Notes under the pieces: generated by a model
The model's input: the letters and a program-made list of their open reading frames with translations, nothing else
Told to the model about the DNA's origin: nothing
Database searches by the model: none
Program-made: the position numbers and the translations under genes
Shown here: positions 44,698 to 53,887 of the stretch, one piece after another
Position numbering within the stretch: the stretch's first letter is position 1
Layout: each line of letters opens with the position of its first letter
From: an uncultured Oscillospiraceae bacterium
GTDB taxonomy: Bacteria > Bacillota > Clostridia > Oscillospirales > Acutalibacteraceae
Direction of reading: 5' to 3'
Length of the DNA: 64,000 nucleotides
Assembly (NCBI GenBank): GCA_900543215.1
Contig: UQQR01000001.1
Coordinates: forward strand, 62,001-126,000

Positions 44698-45255
44698 ATG
44701 TCGGTCGGTTTCAGAAAAAGTCTGCTTGGTTTTAATTGCAGCGATGTTATGGAATACATAGAAAAATCACAGAACAGGTTTTCAAAAAGAGAAAAAGAGC
44801 TTACGGAGAAAACGGACTCTTTGGCGGCGGAGCTTAAGCTGAACGAAGAAAGCCTTAATAAGCTTAATGCCGAAAAGGAGCAGATTTCCAAAAAGCTTGC
44901 CGAATATAACGAAAAATACGAGGAAATTGAGCGCTTGTCCGAAAATATAGGTAAGCTCTACCTTGTCGCACAGGCAAACGCGCAGGCAATAACCGCAAAC
45001 TCCCGTAAGAACGCCGAGCTTGCCGAAAGCGAAACGGCGAAAAATCTTTCCGCTATCGATACGGCTCATAATTCCCTTGAAGAGCTTAAAAAGCAAATCA
45101 AAACAACCTCCGAGGACTTTTTGTCCGAGCTTGATACGCTTATTTCGTCTCTTAACGAAACCCGTGTTACGGTCGCTTCAAATACCAAGGCTTCCGAAGC
45201 TGCCAAAAAGCAGTTTGACGAAATTTATACCTCAATGATTAACTCTTCAAAATAA
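44698..45255 (+). CDS. Coiled-coil protein with DivIVA-like N-terminus
   Basis: A 185-residue protein, nearly all predicted coiled coil from about residue 22 on, rich in Glu, Lys, Ser and Ala. The first 20 residues (FRKSLLGFNCSDVMEYIEK) resemble the membrane-curvature-sensing N-terminus of DivIVA/GpsB proteins (F-x3-L-x-G-[FY]). No membrane segment. A DivIVA-related septal or polar scaffold is possible; confidence is low. A strong promoter precedes it and a terminator follows. Confidence 0.65.
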   Translation: MSVGFRKSLLGFNCSDVMEYIEKSQNRFSKREKELTEKTDSLAAELKLNEESLNKLNAEKEQISKKLAEYNEKYEEIERLSENIGKLYLVAQANAQAITANSRKNAELAESETAKNLSAIDTAHNSLEELKKQIKTTSEDFLSELDTLISSLNETRVTVASNTKASEAAKKQFDEIYTSMINSSK

Positions 45256-45258
45256 ACT

Positions 45259-45287
45259 AAATGCAGTTCTTTCGGACTGCATTTTTT
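45259..45287 (+). terminator. Terminator after the coiled-coil gene
   Basis: AAATGCAGT at 45259-45267 pairs with ACTGCATTT at 45276-45284, followed by T residues. Confidence 0.8.
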
Positions 45288-45314
45288 ACTACAATAATGT
45301 ATAAGGTGAATACT

Positions 45315-45956
45315 TTGCAAAAGATTAATTTCCAACTTGAAACCGACCGTGTTATCGGCGAGCTGTGTGCGGACGGCAACCGTCCTGCCCTGCTTTTACA
45401 CGCCTGCTGTGCGCCCTGCGCCTCTTACGTGCTTGAATATTTATCGCAGTATTTTGATATTACGGTTTTTTTCTGCAACCCGAACATCACGGACAGTAAC
45501 GAATACGCAAAAAGGCTTGATGCTCTTTACAAGCTTGTCGGCACGGCACCGTTTTGTAAAAATGTAAAAATAGTTGAAGACGATATAAGCGCGGATATGT
45601 ATTTTAATGCGGTGAAGGGACTTGAAAACGAGCCTGAGGGCGGCAAAAGATGCGATGTCTGCTTTAAGCTCCGTATGGAGCGCACCGCCGAATACGCATT
45701 AAAAAACGGCTATTCCCTGTTTGCGACCACGCTTACGGTAAGTCCGCATAAAAACCCCGTGCTTATAAACGCAATCGGCGAGGAGCTGTCGAAAAGCTTA
45801 GGCGTCAGGTATCTGCCGTCCGATTTTAAAAAGAGGGGCGGTTATCAGCGTTCGATAGTGCTGTCAAGAGAGTACGGAATTTACCGTCAAAACTATTGCG
45901 GATGTGTATTTTCAGATTATAACGGAGGTAGCTATGAAACCGACAGCGAGAATTAA
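45315..45956 (+). CDS. queH: Epoxyqueuosine reductase QueH
   Basis: Last step of queuosine synthesis: removes the epoxide oxygen from epoxyqueuosine in tRNA. About 213 residues. Cysteine motifs are HACCAPC near the N-terminus and RCDVCFKLRMERTAEYA in the middle, with NYCGC near the C-terminus; these bind the iron-sulfur and second metal sites. I prefer TTG at 45315, with AAGGTGA six bases upstream. The ATG at 45297, just after the terminator, is the alternative. It overlaps the next gene by 23 bases. Confidence 0.9.
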   Translation: MQKINFQLETDRVIGELCADGNRPALLLHACCAPCASYVLEYLSQYFDITVFFCNPNITDSNEYAKRLDALYKLVGTAPFCKNVKIVEDDISADMYFNAVKGLENEPEGGKRCDVCFKLRMERTAEYALKNGYSLFATTLTVSPHKNPVLINAIGEELSKSLGVRYLPSDFKKRGGYQRSIVLSREYGIYRQNYCGCVFSDYNGGSYETDSEN

Positions 45957-46998
45957 AACAGAATTAAAGAAAAATGAGGCATTGCTTATTTTAAGCGAGC
46001 CGAACAGATTTTATTTGACGAAATTTTCAAGCAGTGCCGGCTGTTTGCTTGTCACCGCCGAGCAGTCATATTTTTTAATTGATTTCAGATATTACGAAAA
46101 GGCAAAGCAGACCGTATCCGACTGCGAGGTGATGCTCTCAACTTCTCCCTATTCGGAAATAAAGGAAATATGCGAAAAAAGCGGCGTTACGGCGCTTTAT
46201 ATCGAGTGCGACAGCGTTACGCTCGGAAAGTACAATGCGCTGTCACGGGAGCTTGAACCGATTACGGTATCGAAAGACGGTAAATTTGACCGCCTGTTAA
46301 GGGAAATGCGGAGCGTGAAGACGGAAGCCGAGCTTGCGCTTATAAAAAAGGCGCAGGAGCTTACCGACAAGACCTTTGATTATATAACCGAGCGGATAGC
46401 GATAGGCAGAACCGAACGGGAAATAATGCTTGATATGGAGTTTTTTATGCGCCGTTTAGGTTCCGAGGGCGTGTCTTTTGATTTTATAGTGGTATCAGGC
46501 AAAAATTCCTCCCTGCCGCACGGCGTTCCGACGGATAAAAAAATCGAATACGGTGATTTTATAACAATGGACTTCGGCGCTGTTGTGGGCGGTTACCGTT
46601 CGGATATGACAAGAACCGTAGCGTTAGGCAGTGTAAGCGATGAGCAAAGACTTGTTTATAACACCGTTTTAACCACACAGCTTGCCGCAATTAAAAAGAT
46701 TAGGAGCGGCGCCGTATGCAGTGAAATTGACAAGACCGCACGTGATATTATAGACGGCGCGGGCTACAAAAACTGCTTCGGCCATGCGCTCGGTCACAGC
46801 GTGGGAATAGAGATACACGAACATCCAAACTTCAGCCCTCGCTGCGGCACGGTTTTAAAAAGCGGAACCGTTATGACGGTTGAGCCGGGAATTTACATTG
46901 AAAATAAATTCGGCGTCAGAATCGAGGATATGGTCTTTGTAACCGACGGCGGCTGTGTAGATATAACCGAAAGTCCGAAAGAGCTTATAATACTTTAA
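45934..46998 (+). CDS. M24-family Xaa-Pro aminopeptidase
   Basis: Metallopeptidase of about 354 residues that removes N-terminal residues before proline. The N-terminal creatinase domain is followed by the pita-bread domain with metal ligands in MDFGAVVGGYRSDMTRT (two Asp), GHALGHSVGIEIHE (His), VEPGIYI (Glu) and GVRIEDMV (Glu). The start is the ATG at 45934, six bases after GGAGG, overlapping queH. Its stop lies in the terminator region at 46997. Confidence 0.93.
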   Translation: MKPTARIKTELKKNEALLILSEPNRFYLTKFSSSAGCLLVTAEQSYFLIDFRYYEKAKQTVSDCEVMLSTSPYSEIKEICEKSGVTALYIECDSVTLGKYNALSRELEPITVSKDGKFDRLLREMRSVKTEAELALIKKAQELTDKTFDYITERIAIGRTEREIMLDMEFFMRRLGSEGVSFDFIVVSGKNSSLPHGVPTDKKIEYGDFITMDFGAVVGGYRSDMTRTVALGSVSDEQRLVYNTVLTTQLAAIKKIRSGAVCSEIDKTARDIIDGAGYKNCFGHALGHSVGIEIHEHPNFSPRCGTVLKSGTVMTVEPGIYIENKFGVRIEDMVFVTDGGCVDITESPKELIIL

Positions 46999-47031
46999 AA
47001 AAACGGCACGGAAATCCCGTGCCGTTTTTTT
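46997..47031. terminator. Bidirectional terminator between the M24 peptidase gene and tyrS
   Basis: CGGCACGG at 47004-47011 pairs with CCGTGCCG at 47017-47024, flanked by seven A and seven T. The tyrS stop overlaps the T-run. Confidence 0.85.
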
Positions 47032-48250
47032 ATACGCTGAACTTATGGAAAACCTTTTTGCCTTTTCTTAAAATAACCTCTTTTTCGAAGCTTTCTTTTT
47101 CAAGCGCAAGGGTGGGTTCTGTTACCTTTTCGTCGTTAATGCTCACTCCGCCTTGAACCACAAGCCGTCTCGCCTCGCCCTTTGAAGCGGCAAGACCTGC
47201 CTTGACCATCATATCAAGCACGCCGATTTTGCCGTCGGTAAAATCACCGTCCGTAAGCGTGGTGGTAGGCATATTTTCGTGCGAGCCGCCGCCCGTGAAG
47301 ATTGCCCGTGCAGCGGACTGCGCCTTTTTCGCCTCTTCCTCGCCGTGAACAAGCTTTGTAAGCTCAAACGCAAGTATTTCCTTTGCGGTGTTAAGCTGGC
47401 TGCCCTCCCATTTATCCATCTTGTCGATTTCTTCAAGCGGAAGGAAGGTAAGCATTCTTATACACTTCAAAACATCCATATCCGAAACATTGCGCCAATA
47501 CTGATAAAACTCGTAAGGCGATGTTTTTTCGGGGTCAAGCCACACGGCGCCCGAGGCGGTCTTACCCATTTTCTTACCCTCGGAATTAAGGAGCAGGGTT
47601 ATTGTCATAGCGTATGCGTCCTTACCGAGCTTTTTGCGTATAAGCTCGCTGCCGAAAAGCATATTTGACCACTGGTCGTCTCCGCCGAACTGCATATTAC
47701 AGCCGTATTCCTTATACAGATGGTAGAAATCGTAGCTTTGCATTATCATATAGTTAAACTCAAGGAAGCTTAAGCCCTTTTCCATTCTCTGTTTATAACA
47801 TTCGGCTCTTAACATATTATTGACCGAGAAGCAAGCGCCCACATCACGCAAAAGCTCAATATAATTAAGCTTTAAAAGCCAGTCGGCGTTATTTACCATT
47901 TGCGCCTTGCCCTCGCCGAACTCTATAAAACGGCTCATCTGCTTTTTAAAGCATTCGCAGTTGTGCTGAATTTGCCCGGGCGTCATCATAGAGCGCATAT
48001 CCGACCTGCCCGACGGGTCGCCGATATAGCCCGTACCGCCGCCGATAAGCGCAATCGGGCGGTTGCCTGCCATTTGCAGTCTTTTCATAAGGCACAGAGC
48101 CATAAAATGACCTACATGAAGGCTGTCTGCCGTGGGGTCAAAGCCTATATAAAAGGTAGCCTTGCCGTTGTCTATAAGCTCTCTTATTTCATCCTCGTCC
48201 GTAACCTGCGCTATAAGCCCTCTGGCTACAAGTTCGTCATAAATTTTCAT
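47030..48250 (-). CDS. tyrS: Tyrosine--tRNA ligase
   Basis: Class I synthetase of 406 residues. The HIGH-type motif is in FDPTADSLHVGHF near residue 45; the KMSKS-type motif is GKKMGKTASG near 230. The C-terminal S4 domain is complete (ARRLVVQGGVSIND). It overlaps the recN stop as ATGA, and there is no T-box leader, unlike many Firmicute tyrS genes. Last gene of the nusB-to-tyrS operon. Confidence 0.96.
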   Translation of the reverse strand: MKIYDELVARGLIAQVTDEDEIRELIDNGKATFYIGFDPTADSLHVGHFMALCLMKRLQMAGNRPIALIGGGTGYIGDPSGRSDMRSMMTPGQIQHNCECFKKQMSRFIEFGEGKAQMVNNADWLLKLNYIELLRDVGACFSVNNMLRAECYKQRMEKGLSFLEFNYMIMQSYDFYHLYKEYGCNMQFGGDDQWSNMLFGSELIRKKLGKDAYAMTITLLLNSEGKKMGKTASGAVWLDPEKTSPYEFYQYWRNVSDMDVLKCIRMLTFLPLEEIDKMDKWEGSQLNTAKEILAFELTKLVHGEEEAKKAQSAARAIFTGGGSHENMPTTTLTDGDFTDGKIGVLDMMVKAGLAASKGEARRLVVQGGVSINDEKVTEPTLALEKESFEKEVILRKGKKVFHKFSV

Positions 48251-49914
48251 ACTGTTCTACTCCTATCCAATAATTCCTTTGCCGAATTATACAGGCTCTC
48301 CGTCATTTCGGAGCCCGACATAATCCGTGCTATTTCATTTATCCGTCCCTCGTACGAAAGCGGACTTACCTTAGTAAATGTCCTGCCCGAGGAAACATTT
48401 TTTTCAATAAGCAGATGGTTGTCGGCCATTGCGGCTATCTGCGCCAAGTGCGTTACGCAGATTACCTGACGGTTGACAGAAACCTTTTTAAGCTGTACGC
48501 CCACCTTGCCTGCCGTGTATCCGCTTATACCCGTATCAATTTCGTCAAATATCATTGTGCCTACCTTATCATTATCAAGCAATACGCTTTTAATGGCAAG
48601 CATAACACGGGAAAGCTCGCCGCCCGAAGCAATTTTCGCAAGTGGCTTTACGCTTTCGCCCTTATTCGCCGAAATCATAAATTCAATATTGTCGCACCCG
48701 TTTTTGGTGTATCTGCCCTTTTCGGCTTTAACGGTAAAACGAACCTGCGGCATATTAAGGTAATTAAGTATTTCGCAGACCTGCGCGGAAAACCGTTCGG
48801 ACGCTTTTTTACGGACTTCCGTAAGCTCTTCACCCAATTTTATAAGCCTTTCGGTCGAATGGTCAAGACTGTCCGACAGTTCGGCTATCCTTTTATCGGA
48901 AAAATCGAGCTTTTCAAGCTTTATTTCGGCGTCCGACAAATATTTTATCAGGCTTTCCTCTCCGTTACCGTATTTTAACATAAGCTTATCAAGAAAATCA
49001 AGTCTTGAATTTACGGCGTCTATATCAATATCCGAATATTCGGAATTGTCGAGAAAATCCGATATGGCGGCGCTTACCTCTTCAATTTCCGCCCTGATGC
49101 CGCTAAGCTTTACCGATTGCTTTTCCCACTCGTCAGATTTTATACGGGAAATGGATTTTTCCGCCTCTGCCACAAGAGCCGCCGCACCGTTTTCATCGTC
49201 GTTGCCGTTAAGCGCCGTGTACGCTTCCGCCAGGGCGGAAACGGTTGCCTGATAGCTTTTTGCGATTTGAAGCTTCTGCTTTAACTTAGCATATTCCCCG
49301 ACCTTTATATCAGCCGCGCCAAGCTCGTTTATCTGATATTTCAAAAGCTCGGTCTGTCTCACCTTTTCGTCTGCGTCGGTCTCCAGGTTCGCAAGCTCCC
49401 GTCTTATACAGTTAAGCTCTCTGAACTCCGCATAATACTTGCCCTTGATAGGGTCGTCGTCGGCTACGGCGTCTATGTATCCTACATGCTTTTCGGGGTC
49501 AAGCAGGCTTTGGCTGTCGTGCTGACCGTGAATATTAACAAGCTGTTTGCCGACAGTCTTAAGCTCTGAAACCGTAACGGGGCGGTTATTAAGCTTGATA
49601 AGTCCTTTACCGCTTTGCGAAAGCCGCCGCATAATCACTATGTTTCCGTCTTCGTCGGGGGCAATTCCGTAAGAGGCTAACATTTCAAGGTCGTCACTGC
49701 CGAAATTTCCGAAAACTGCGGAAACTTCCGCCGTATCACATCCTGCACGGATAAGCTCTTTTGAGGTACGCTCGCCCAATACCGCATTGATAGCGTCTAT
49801 CACTATTGATTTTCCGGCGCCTGTCTCGCCGGTAAGCACATTAAAGCCTTCGGTAAATTCAATATCCGAAGACTCAATAACGGCTATATTCTCAATATGA
49901 AGAAATTTAAGCAT
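48247..49914 (-). CDS. recN: DNA repair protein RecN
   Basis: SMC-like ATPase of 555 residues acting early in double-strand-break repair. Walker A is GETGAGKS near residue 31; a central coiled coil spans about 160-370; the signature and Walker B are in SGGELSRVMLAIK and MIFDEIDTGISG. It follows argR, the conserved Firmicute order argR-recN. Confidence 0.96.
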   Translation of the reverse strand: MLKFLHIENIAVIESSDIEFTEGFNVLTGETGAGKSIVIDAINAVLGERTSKELIRAGCDTAEVSAVFGNFGSDDLEMLASYGIAPDEDGNIVIMRRLSQSGKGLIKLNNRPVTVSELKTVGKQLVNIHGQHDSQSLLDPEKHVGYIDAVADDDPIKGKYYAEFRELNCIRRELANLETDADEKVRQTELLKYQINELGAADIKVGEYAKLKQKLQIAKSYQATVSALAEAYTALNGNDDENGAAALVAEAEKSISRIKSDEWEKQSVKLSGIRAEIEEVSAAISDFLDNSEYSDIDIDAVNSRLDFLDKLMLKYGNGEESLIKYLSDAEIKLEKLDFSDKRIAELSDSLDHSTERLIKLGEELTEVRKKASERFSAQVCEILNYLNMPQVRFTVKAEKGRYTKNGCDNIEFMISANKGESVKPLAKIASGGELSRVMLAIKSVLLDNDKVGTMIFDEIDTGISGYTAGKVGVQLKKVSVNRQVICVTHLAQIAAMADNHLLIEKNVSSGRTFTKVSPLSYEGRINEIARIMSGSEMTESLYNSAKELLDRSRTV

Positions 49915-49925
49915 TTTTAATTACC

Positions 49926-50381
49926 TTACTTTAAAAGCCTTTTAAGTTCACCCGTAAGCGCGGCGGACTGCATTTCACTGCCTGTTACTATTATTATCGT
50001 ATCCTCGCCGGCAAGCGAGCCTAACATCATATCGCCGAACAACTCGTCAAGAGCAACGCAGGCGCTTGAAGCCATACCCGTATAGCATTTTATAACCACA
50101 TTATTAAGCGCAAACGCAACGCTTTTAACCGCACGGAAAAATATATCGCGGTAATGCTCGTTGGAATGACCTGTCCCTGAAACGGAATCGCTTGCGATAT
50201 AGCGGTAATTTCCCTCGGAATCGTGTCCCTTTACGATTCGCAATTCCTTTATATCCCTTGAAACCGTGGACTGCGTTACATTATATCCGAGCCTTATAAG
50301 CTCGCTTTGCAGATCCTCCTGCGTTAAATAAATTTTTTCCTTGATAAGCTGCAGTATTACTTCCTGTCTTTTTCCTTTCAT
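49926..50381 (-). CDS. argR: Arginine repressor ArgR
   Basis: Hexameric arginine-responsive regulator of 151 residues. The N-terminal winged helix (QEDLQSELIRLGYNVTQSTVSRDIKEL) is intact, and the C-terminal domain has GSLAGEDTIIIV for arginine binding. It follows nadK by two bases. It may act on the ARG-box-like array at 8651-8764. Confidence 0.95.
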   Translation of the reverse strand: MKGKRQEVILQLIKEKIYLTQEDLQSELIRLGYNVTQSTVSRDIKELRIVKGHDSEGNYRYIASDSVSGTGHSNEHYRDIFFRAVKSVAFALNNVVIKCYTGMASSACVALDELFGDMMLGSLAGEDTIIIVTGSEMQSAALTGELKRLLK

Positions 50382-50383
50382 AG

Positions 50384-51229
50384 CTACATACTCCTGCCAT
50401 CCCTGAATTTATTGGAAAGCGTTTTGTAAAACGACCTGTCATTAAGGCGGATAAGCTTTACAAACTGCTTTGATTTTGAAATATAAATATCCGTATACGG
50501 CTTAACACTGCAAACCTTTCTGCCGTCCACCGTAAGATAAATGTCGGTTCTCTTTTTTGAAAAGGCTTTAAGCTTTACGGTATTGTCAGCGCCCAAAAGA
50601 ATCGGCTTTGCCGAAAGCGAATGTGAGCAAATCGGCGTAATGCACATACATTCCGTAAGCGGATCGATAATAGGTCCGCCTGCCGACATTGAATATGCCG
50701 TAGACCCCGTAGGTGTGGACATTATCAACCCGTCCGCACGGTAGCTTATCGAATCTCTGCCGAGATAAACAGAAATATCAATAATCCTTGAAATAAAACC
50801 GCTTGTTATAACAGCGTCGTTAAGGGCGTTGTATTCGCTGATTTTCCTGCCGTTTTCGCATACGGAAACTGAAAGCATCATTCTTTTTTCAACAAAATAT
50901 TCTTTCTTTTTAAGCTTTGAAAGCAAGGAAAGCTCGTTTTGCTCAATATTCGCAAGATAGCCTACCCTGCCTGCGTTAATGCCGAGTACCGGCTTATCGT
51001 CAAGCGCCGCGCGCTTTGCGTATCTGATAATTGTACCGTCTCCGCCTATGGTAATTATAAGGTCGGCGTTTTTATAAAGCTTATCTTCGGGCATATTTTC
51101 AAAGCCTGCCGCCTTAATGCTTTCGGGCAGATAGGCTTCTATACCCTCGTTTTTAAGTATAACGCCGAGCTTATCCACCACTTCCGAGGAACCCCGTTTA
51201 TCAAGGTTCGGCAATACGGCAATTTTCAT
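50384..51229 (-). CDS. nadK: NAD kinase
   Basis: Makes NADP from NAD and ATP or polyphosphate. The 281-residue protein has the GGDGT motif (TIGGDGTIIRYA near 59-70), NDAVI in the middle and GSTAYSMSAGGPI. In its usual place between tlyA and argR. Confidence 0.96.
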   Translation of the reverse strand: MKIAVLPNLDKRGSSEVVDKLGVILKNEGIEAYLPESIKAAGFENMPEDKLYKNADLIITIGGDGTIIRYAKRAALDDKPVLGINAGRVGYLANIEQNELSLLSKLKKKEYFVEKRMMLSVSVCENGRKISEYNALNDAVITSGFISRIIDISVYLGRDSISYRADGLIMSTPTGSTAYSMSAGGPIIDPLTECMCITPICSHSLSAKPILLGADNTVKLKAFSKKRTDIYLTVDGRKVCSVKPYTDIYISKSKQFVKLIRLNDRSFYKTLSNKFRDGRSM

Positions 51230-51236
51230 AACGCAA

Positions 51237-52046
51237 TCACCTCTTTAAGTCGATATGCGATGCGTCCGCAACCTGTTTTGCGGTAACGGTACACAGGTTT
51301 ACGGGCGTGTCGCTTTTTTCAATATAGCATAAATACTCAATATTACCCTCGGGACCCTTTATCGGCGAATAGTCAAGCCCCAAAAGTGAGAAATTGTTTT
51401 CCTTTACAAGACCGATTATTTTTTCAATAACCGCGATATGAACGCTCTCGTCCCTTACAACGCCCTTTTTTCCGACAAACTCCTTGCCTGCCTCAAACTG
51501 TGGTTTTATAAGGCATACTGCCCTGCCACCGTCTCTTAAAAGCGGACGGAGAGCAGGAAAAATATGATAAAGCGAAATAAACGAAACATCTACCGAGGCA
51601 AAATCAAGCTTATCGGGAACCTGCTCCTCGGTCACATACCTGAAATTAGTTCTTTCAAGGTTTACAACACGGCTGTCTGTTCTGAGCTTCCACGCAAGCT
51701 GACCGTAGCCGACATCGATGGAATAAACCTTTACCGCGCCGTTTTGCAGCATACAGTCGGTAAATCCGCCGGTTGAGGCGCCTATATCCGCGCATACACA
51801 GCCGTTAAGCTCAATATCAAAGCTTTTTATTGCCTTTTCAAGCTTTAATCCGCCGCGGCTTACATATTTAAGGGTCTCGCCCCTGACCTCAATAATATCG
51901 TCATCTTTTAACGTGTTACCCGGTTTATCGGATTTTTGATTGTTGACATATACAATTCCCGCCATAATGAGCGCCTTAGCCTTCTCGCGGCTTTCGGTAA
52001 AACCCTTTTCAAAAAGCACGGCATCAAGCCTTTTTTTATCACTCAT
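51237..52046 (-). CDS. tlyA: TlyA-family rRNA methyltransferase/hemolysin
   Basis: A 269-residue protein with an N-terminal S4 RNA-binding domain (RLDAVLFEKGFTESREKAKA) and an FtsJ-like methyltransferase domain with ADIGASTGGFTDCML near residue 88. Mycobacterial TlyA methylates 16S and 23S rRNA; the clostridial substrate is inferred. It overlaps dxs by eight bases. Confidence 0.93.
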   Translation of the reverse strand: MSDKKRLDAVLFEKGFTESREKAKALIMAGIVYVNNQKSDKPGNTLKDDDIIEVRGETLKYVSRGGLKLEKAIKSFDIELNGCVCADIGASTGGFTDCMLQNGAVKVYSIDVGYGQLAWKLRTDSRVVNLERTNFRYVTEEQVPDKLDFASVDVSFISLYHIFPALRPLLRDGGRAVCLIKPQFEAGKEFVGKKGVVRDESVHIAVIEKIIGLVKENNFSLLGLDYSPIKGPEGNIEYLCYIEKSDTPVNLCTVTAKQVADASHIDLKR

Positions 52047-53871
52047 CGTTTTTCACCGCCGAAATCATACTGTCTGTATCAAGTCCGCAACCTGCAATAG
52101 CCGAGGTAACTGTTGCCGTCGGGACAAATTTATTATCCACCGCATGTATACGGTATATACCGTTATATCCGCTTTCAAGCAGTTTTGCTGCGCAAAGCTC
52201 CCCTATGCCGCCGTTTCTAACGCTTTCTTCAAAAAAGTGAATTTCACCGTAACCCTTAAGCGTTTTTATCAGCTCATCCGATATGGGGTAAATTTTATTA
52301 AGCTTGACAATATTCAAATCCGGCACCTGCTCCTTAGCTTCAAGCGCGTCGGAAAAAAGTCTGCCGTAGGTAACTATCGCCTTTTTGCCCGAACCCGAAA
52401 GTACTGTATAATCGCCCGTGTAATCAAGCCCCGGGTCTTTCTTTTCACATCCCCTCGGGTATCTTACGGCGCACAGCCCGTCAAGCTCGGACGCAAGCCG
52501 TATGTAATATTCAAGCTCGCCGTAATAGCACGGCGAATATATGACAGCGCCGGGAACCGATGTCAAAAACGAAACATCAAAAAGTCCTTGATGCGTTTCT
52601 CCGTCCTCGCCTACGATACCCGCACGGTCAATAAGCAACTTTACGGAAAAGCCGCCGATGGCAATATCGTGTATCACCTGATCGAAGCCTCTTTGTAAAA
52701 AAGAGGAATAAACCACAAAAAAGGGTTTCAGTCCCTTGCTTGCAAGTCCCGCGGAAAATGTGACGGCGTGCTGTTCCGCAATGCCGACATCGAAAAATCT
52801 GTTTTTATAAAGGCTCGCAAATTCCGTAAGTCCCGTTCCCGATGTCATTGCGGCGGTAATGGCGCAAATACGGTTATCCTTCATTGCGAGAGCGCAAAGC
52901 GTTTTTCCCGCAACATCCGAAAAAGTTTTTCTGCCTGTTTCTTCAGTGCCGCGGCTTACATCAAACGGCGATACGCCGTGATAATCTTTAGGCGAGGATT
53001 CGGCATACGCATAACCCTTGCCCTTGGTTGTTATAACATGAATGAACGAAGGTCTTGTATAGGTCTTGGCAACTTTAAAAAGCTGTTCCATAGCCTTAAT
53101 ATTATGCCCGTCCACGGGTCCTAAATAATTGAACCCGAGCGCCGTAAAAACATTATTTTTATAAACAAGACCCTTAATGCCCTCTTTAATCTGAAAAAAA
53201 GCATTATTTAGCGACTTTCCGATAAACGGAATTGCAAGCAAAAAATGGCTGAGCGCAAATTTAAAAGCGTGATAATGCGGTTTGTTACGCATTTTTGTAA
53301 AGGTTCTCGCCAGTGCGCCGACATTTCTTGAAATAGACATTTTATTGTCGTTAAGCACAACAATAAAATTGCTCCTGCCGGAGCCTGCGTTATTAAGCGC
53401 CTCATACGCCATACCGCCCGTCATTGCTCCGTCTCCTATTACGGCAACGGCTGTGCCGCTTTCGCCCTTCAGCTTTTTTGCGCGGTAAATTCCGTAAGCC
53501 GCCGATATGGAATTACTGCTGTGGCCCGTAATAAACGGGTCATGCTCGCTTTCGTCCGGACGCATATAGCCCGAAAGACCGTTTTCGGTTCTTATGGTTG
53601 AAAATTTATCAAATCTTCCGGTAAGAAGCTTATGGGTATAGCACTGATGCCCTACATCAAATATTATTGCGTCCTCGGGTGAGGAAAAACTGCGGTGCAT
53701 AGCTACCGTAAGCTCAACAGCGCCTAAATTGGACGCTAAATGTCCCCCGTTTTTGGAGACCGTATGCACAATACAGTCCCTTATCTCCTGACACAAAAGC
53801 GGCATTTGTGTATCGTTAAGCTCTTTTAAATCGTCAGGCGATTTTATTCGGCTTAAAAGCTCGTACTCCAA
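52039..53871 (-). CDS. dxs: 1-deoxy-D-xylulose-5-phosphate synthase
   Basis: First enzyme of the MEP isoprenoid pathway; condenses pyruvate and glyceraldehyde 3-phosphate with thiamine diphosphate. The 610-residue protein has GDGAMTGGMAYEALNNAG near residue 146 (cofactor motif), the GPVDGHN motif, DRAGIVGEDGETHQG and the C-terminal transketolase domain. The start is TTG at 53871 with AAAGGAATG upstream. It follows ispA by 16 bases. Confidence 0.96.
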   Translation of the reverse strand: MEYELLSRIKSPDDLKELNDTQMPLLCQEIRDCIVHTVSKNGGHLASNLGAVELTVAMHRSFSSPEDAIIFDVGHQCYTHKLLTGRFDKFSTIRTENGLSGYMRPDESEHDPFITGHSSNSISAAYGIYRAKKLKGESGTAVAVIGDGAMTGGMAYEALNNAGSGRSNFIVVLNDNKMSISRNVGALARTFTKMRNKPHYHAFKFALSHFLLAIPFIGKSLNNAFFQIKEGIKGLVYKNNVFTALGFNYLGPVDGHNIKAMEQLFKVAKTYTRPSFIHVITTKGKGYAYAESSPKDYHGVSPFDVSRGTEETGRKTFSDVAGKTLCALAMKDNRICAITAAMTSGTGLTEFASLYKNRFFDVGIAEQHAVTFSAGLASKGLKPFFVVYSSFLQRGFDQVIHDIAIGGFSVKLLIDRAGIVGEDGETHQGLFDVSFLTSVPGAVIYSPCYYGELEYYIRLASELDGLCAVRYPRGCEKKDPGLDYTGDYTVLSGSGKKAIVTYGRLFSDALEAKEQVPDLNIVKLNKIYPISDELIKTLKGYGEIHFFEESVRNGGIGELCAAKLLESGYNGIYRIHAVDNKFVPTATVTSAIAGCGLDTDSMISAVKNDE

Positions 53872-53887
53872 TTATAATTACATTCCT

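Noticed and set aside
48251..48320. T-box leader for tyrS (also considered for gltX and glnS)
   Set aside because: tyrS overlaps recN, and gltX and glnS follow upstream genes closely, leaving no room; no T-box sequence is present.
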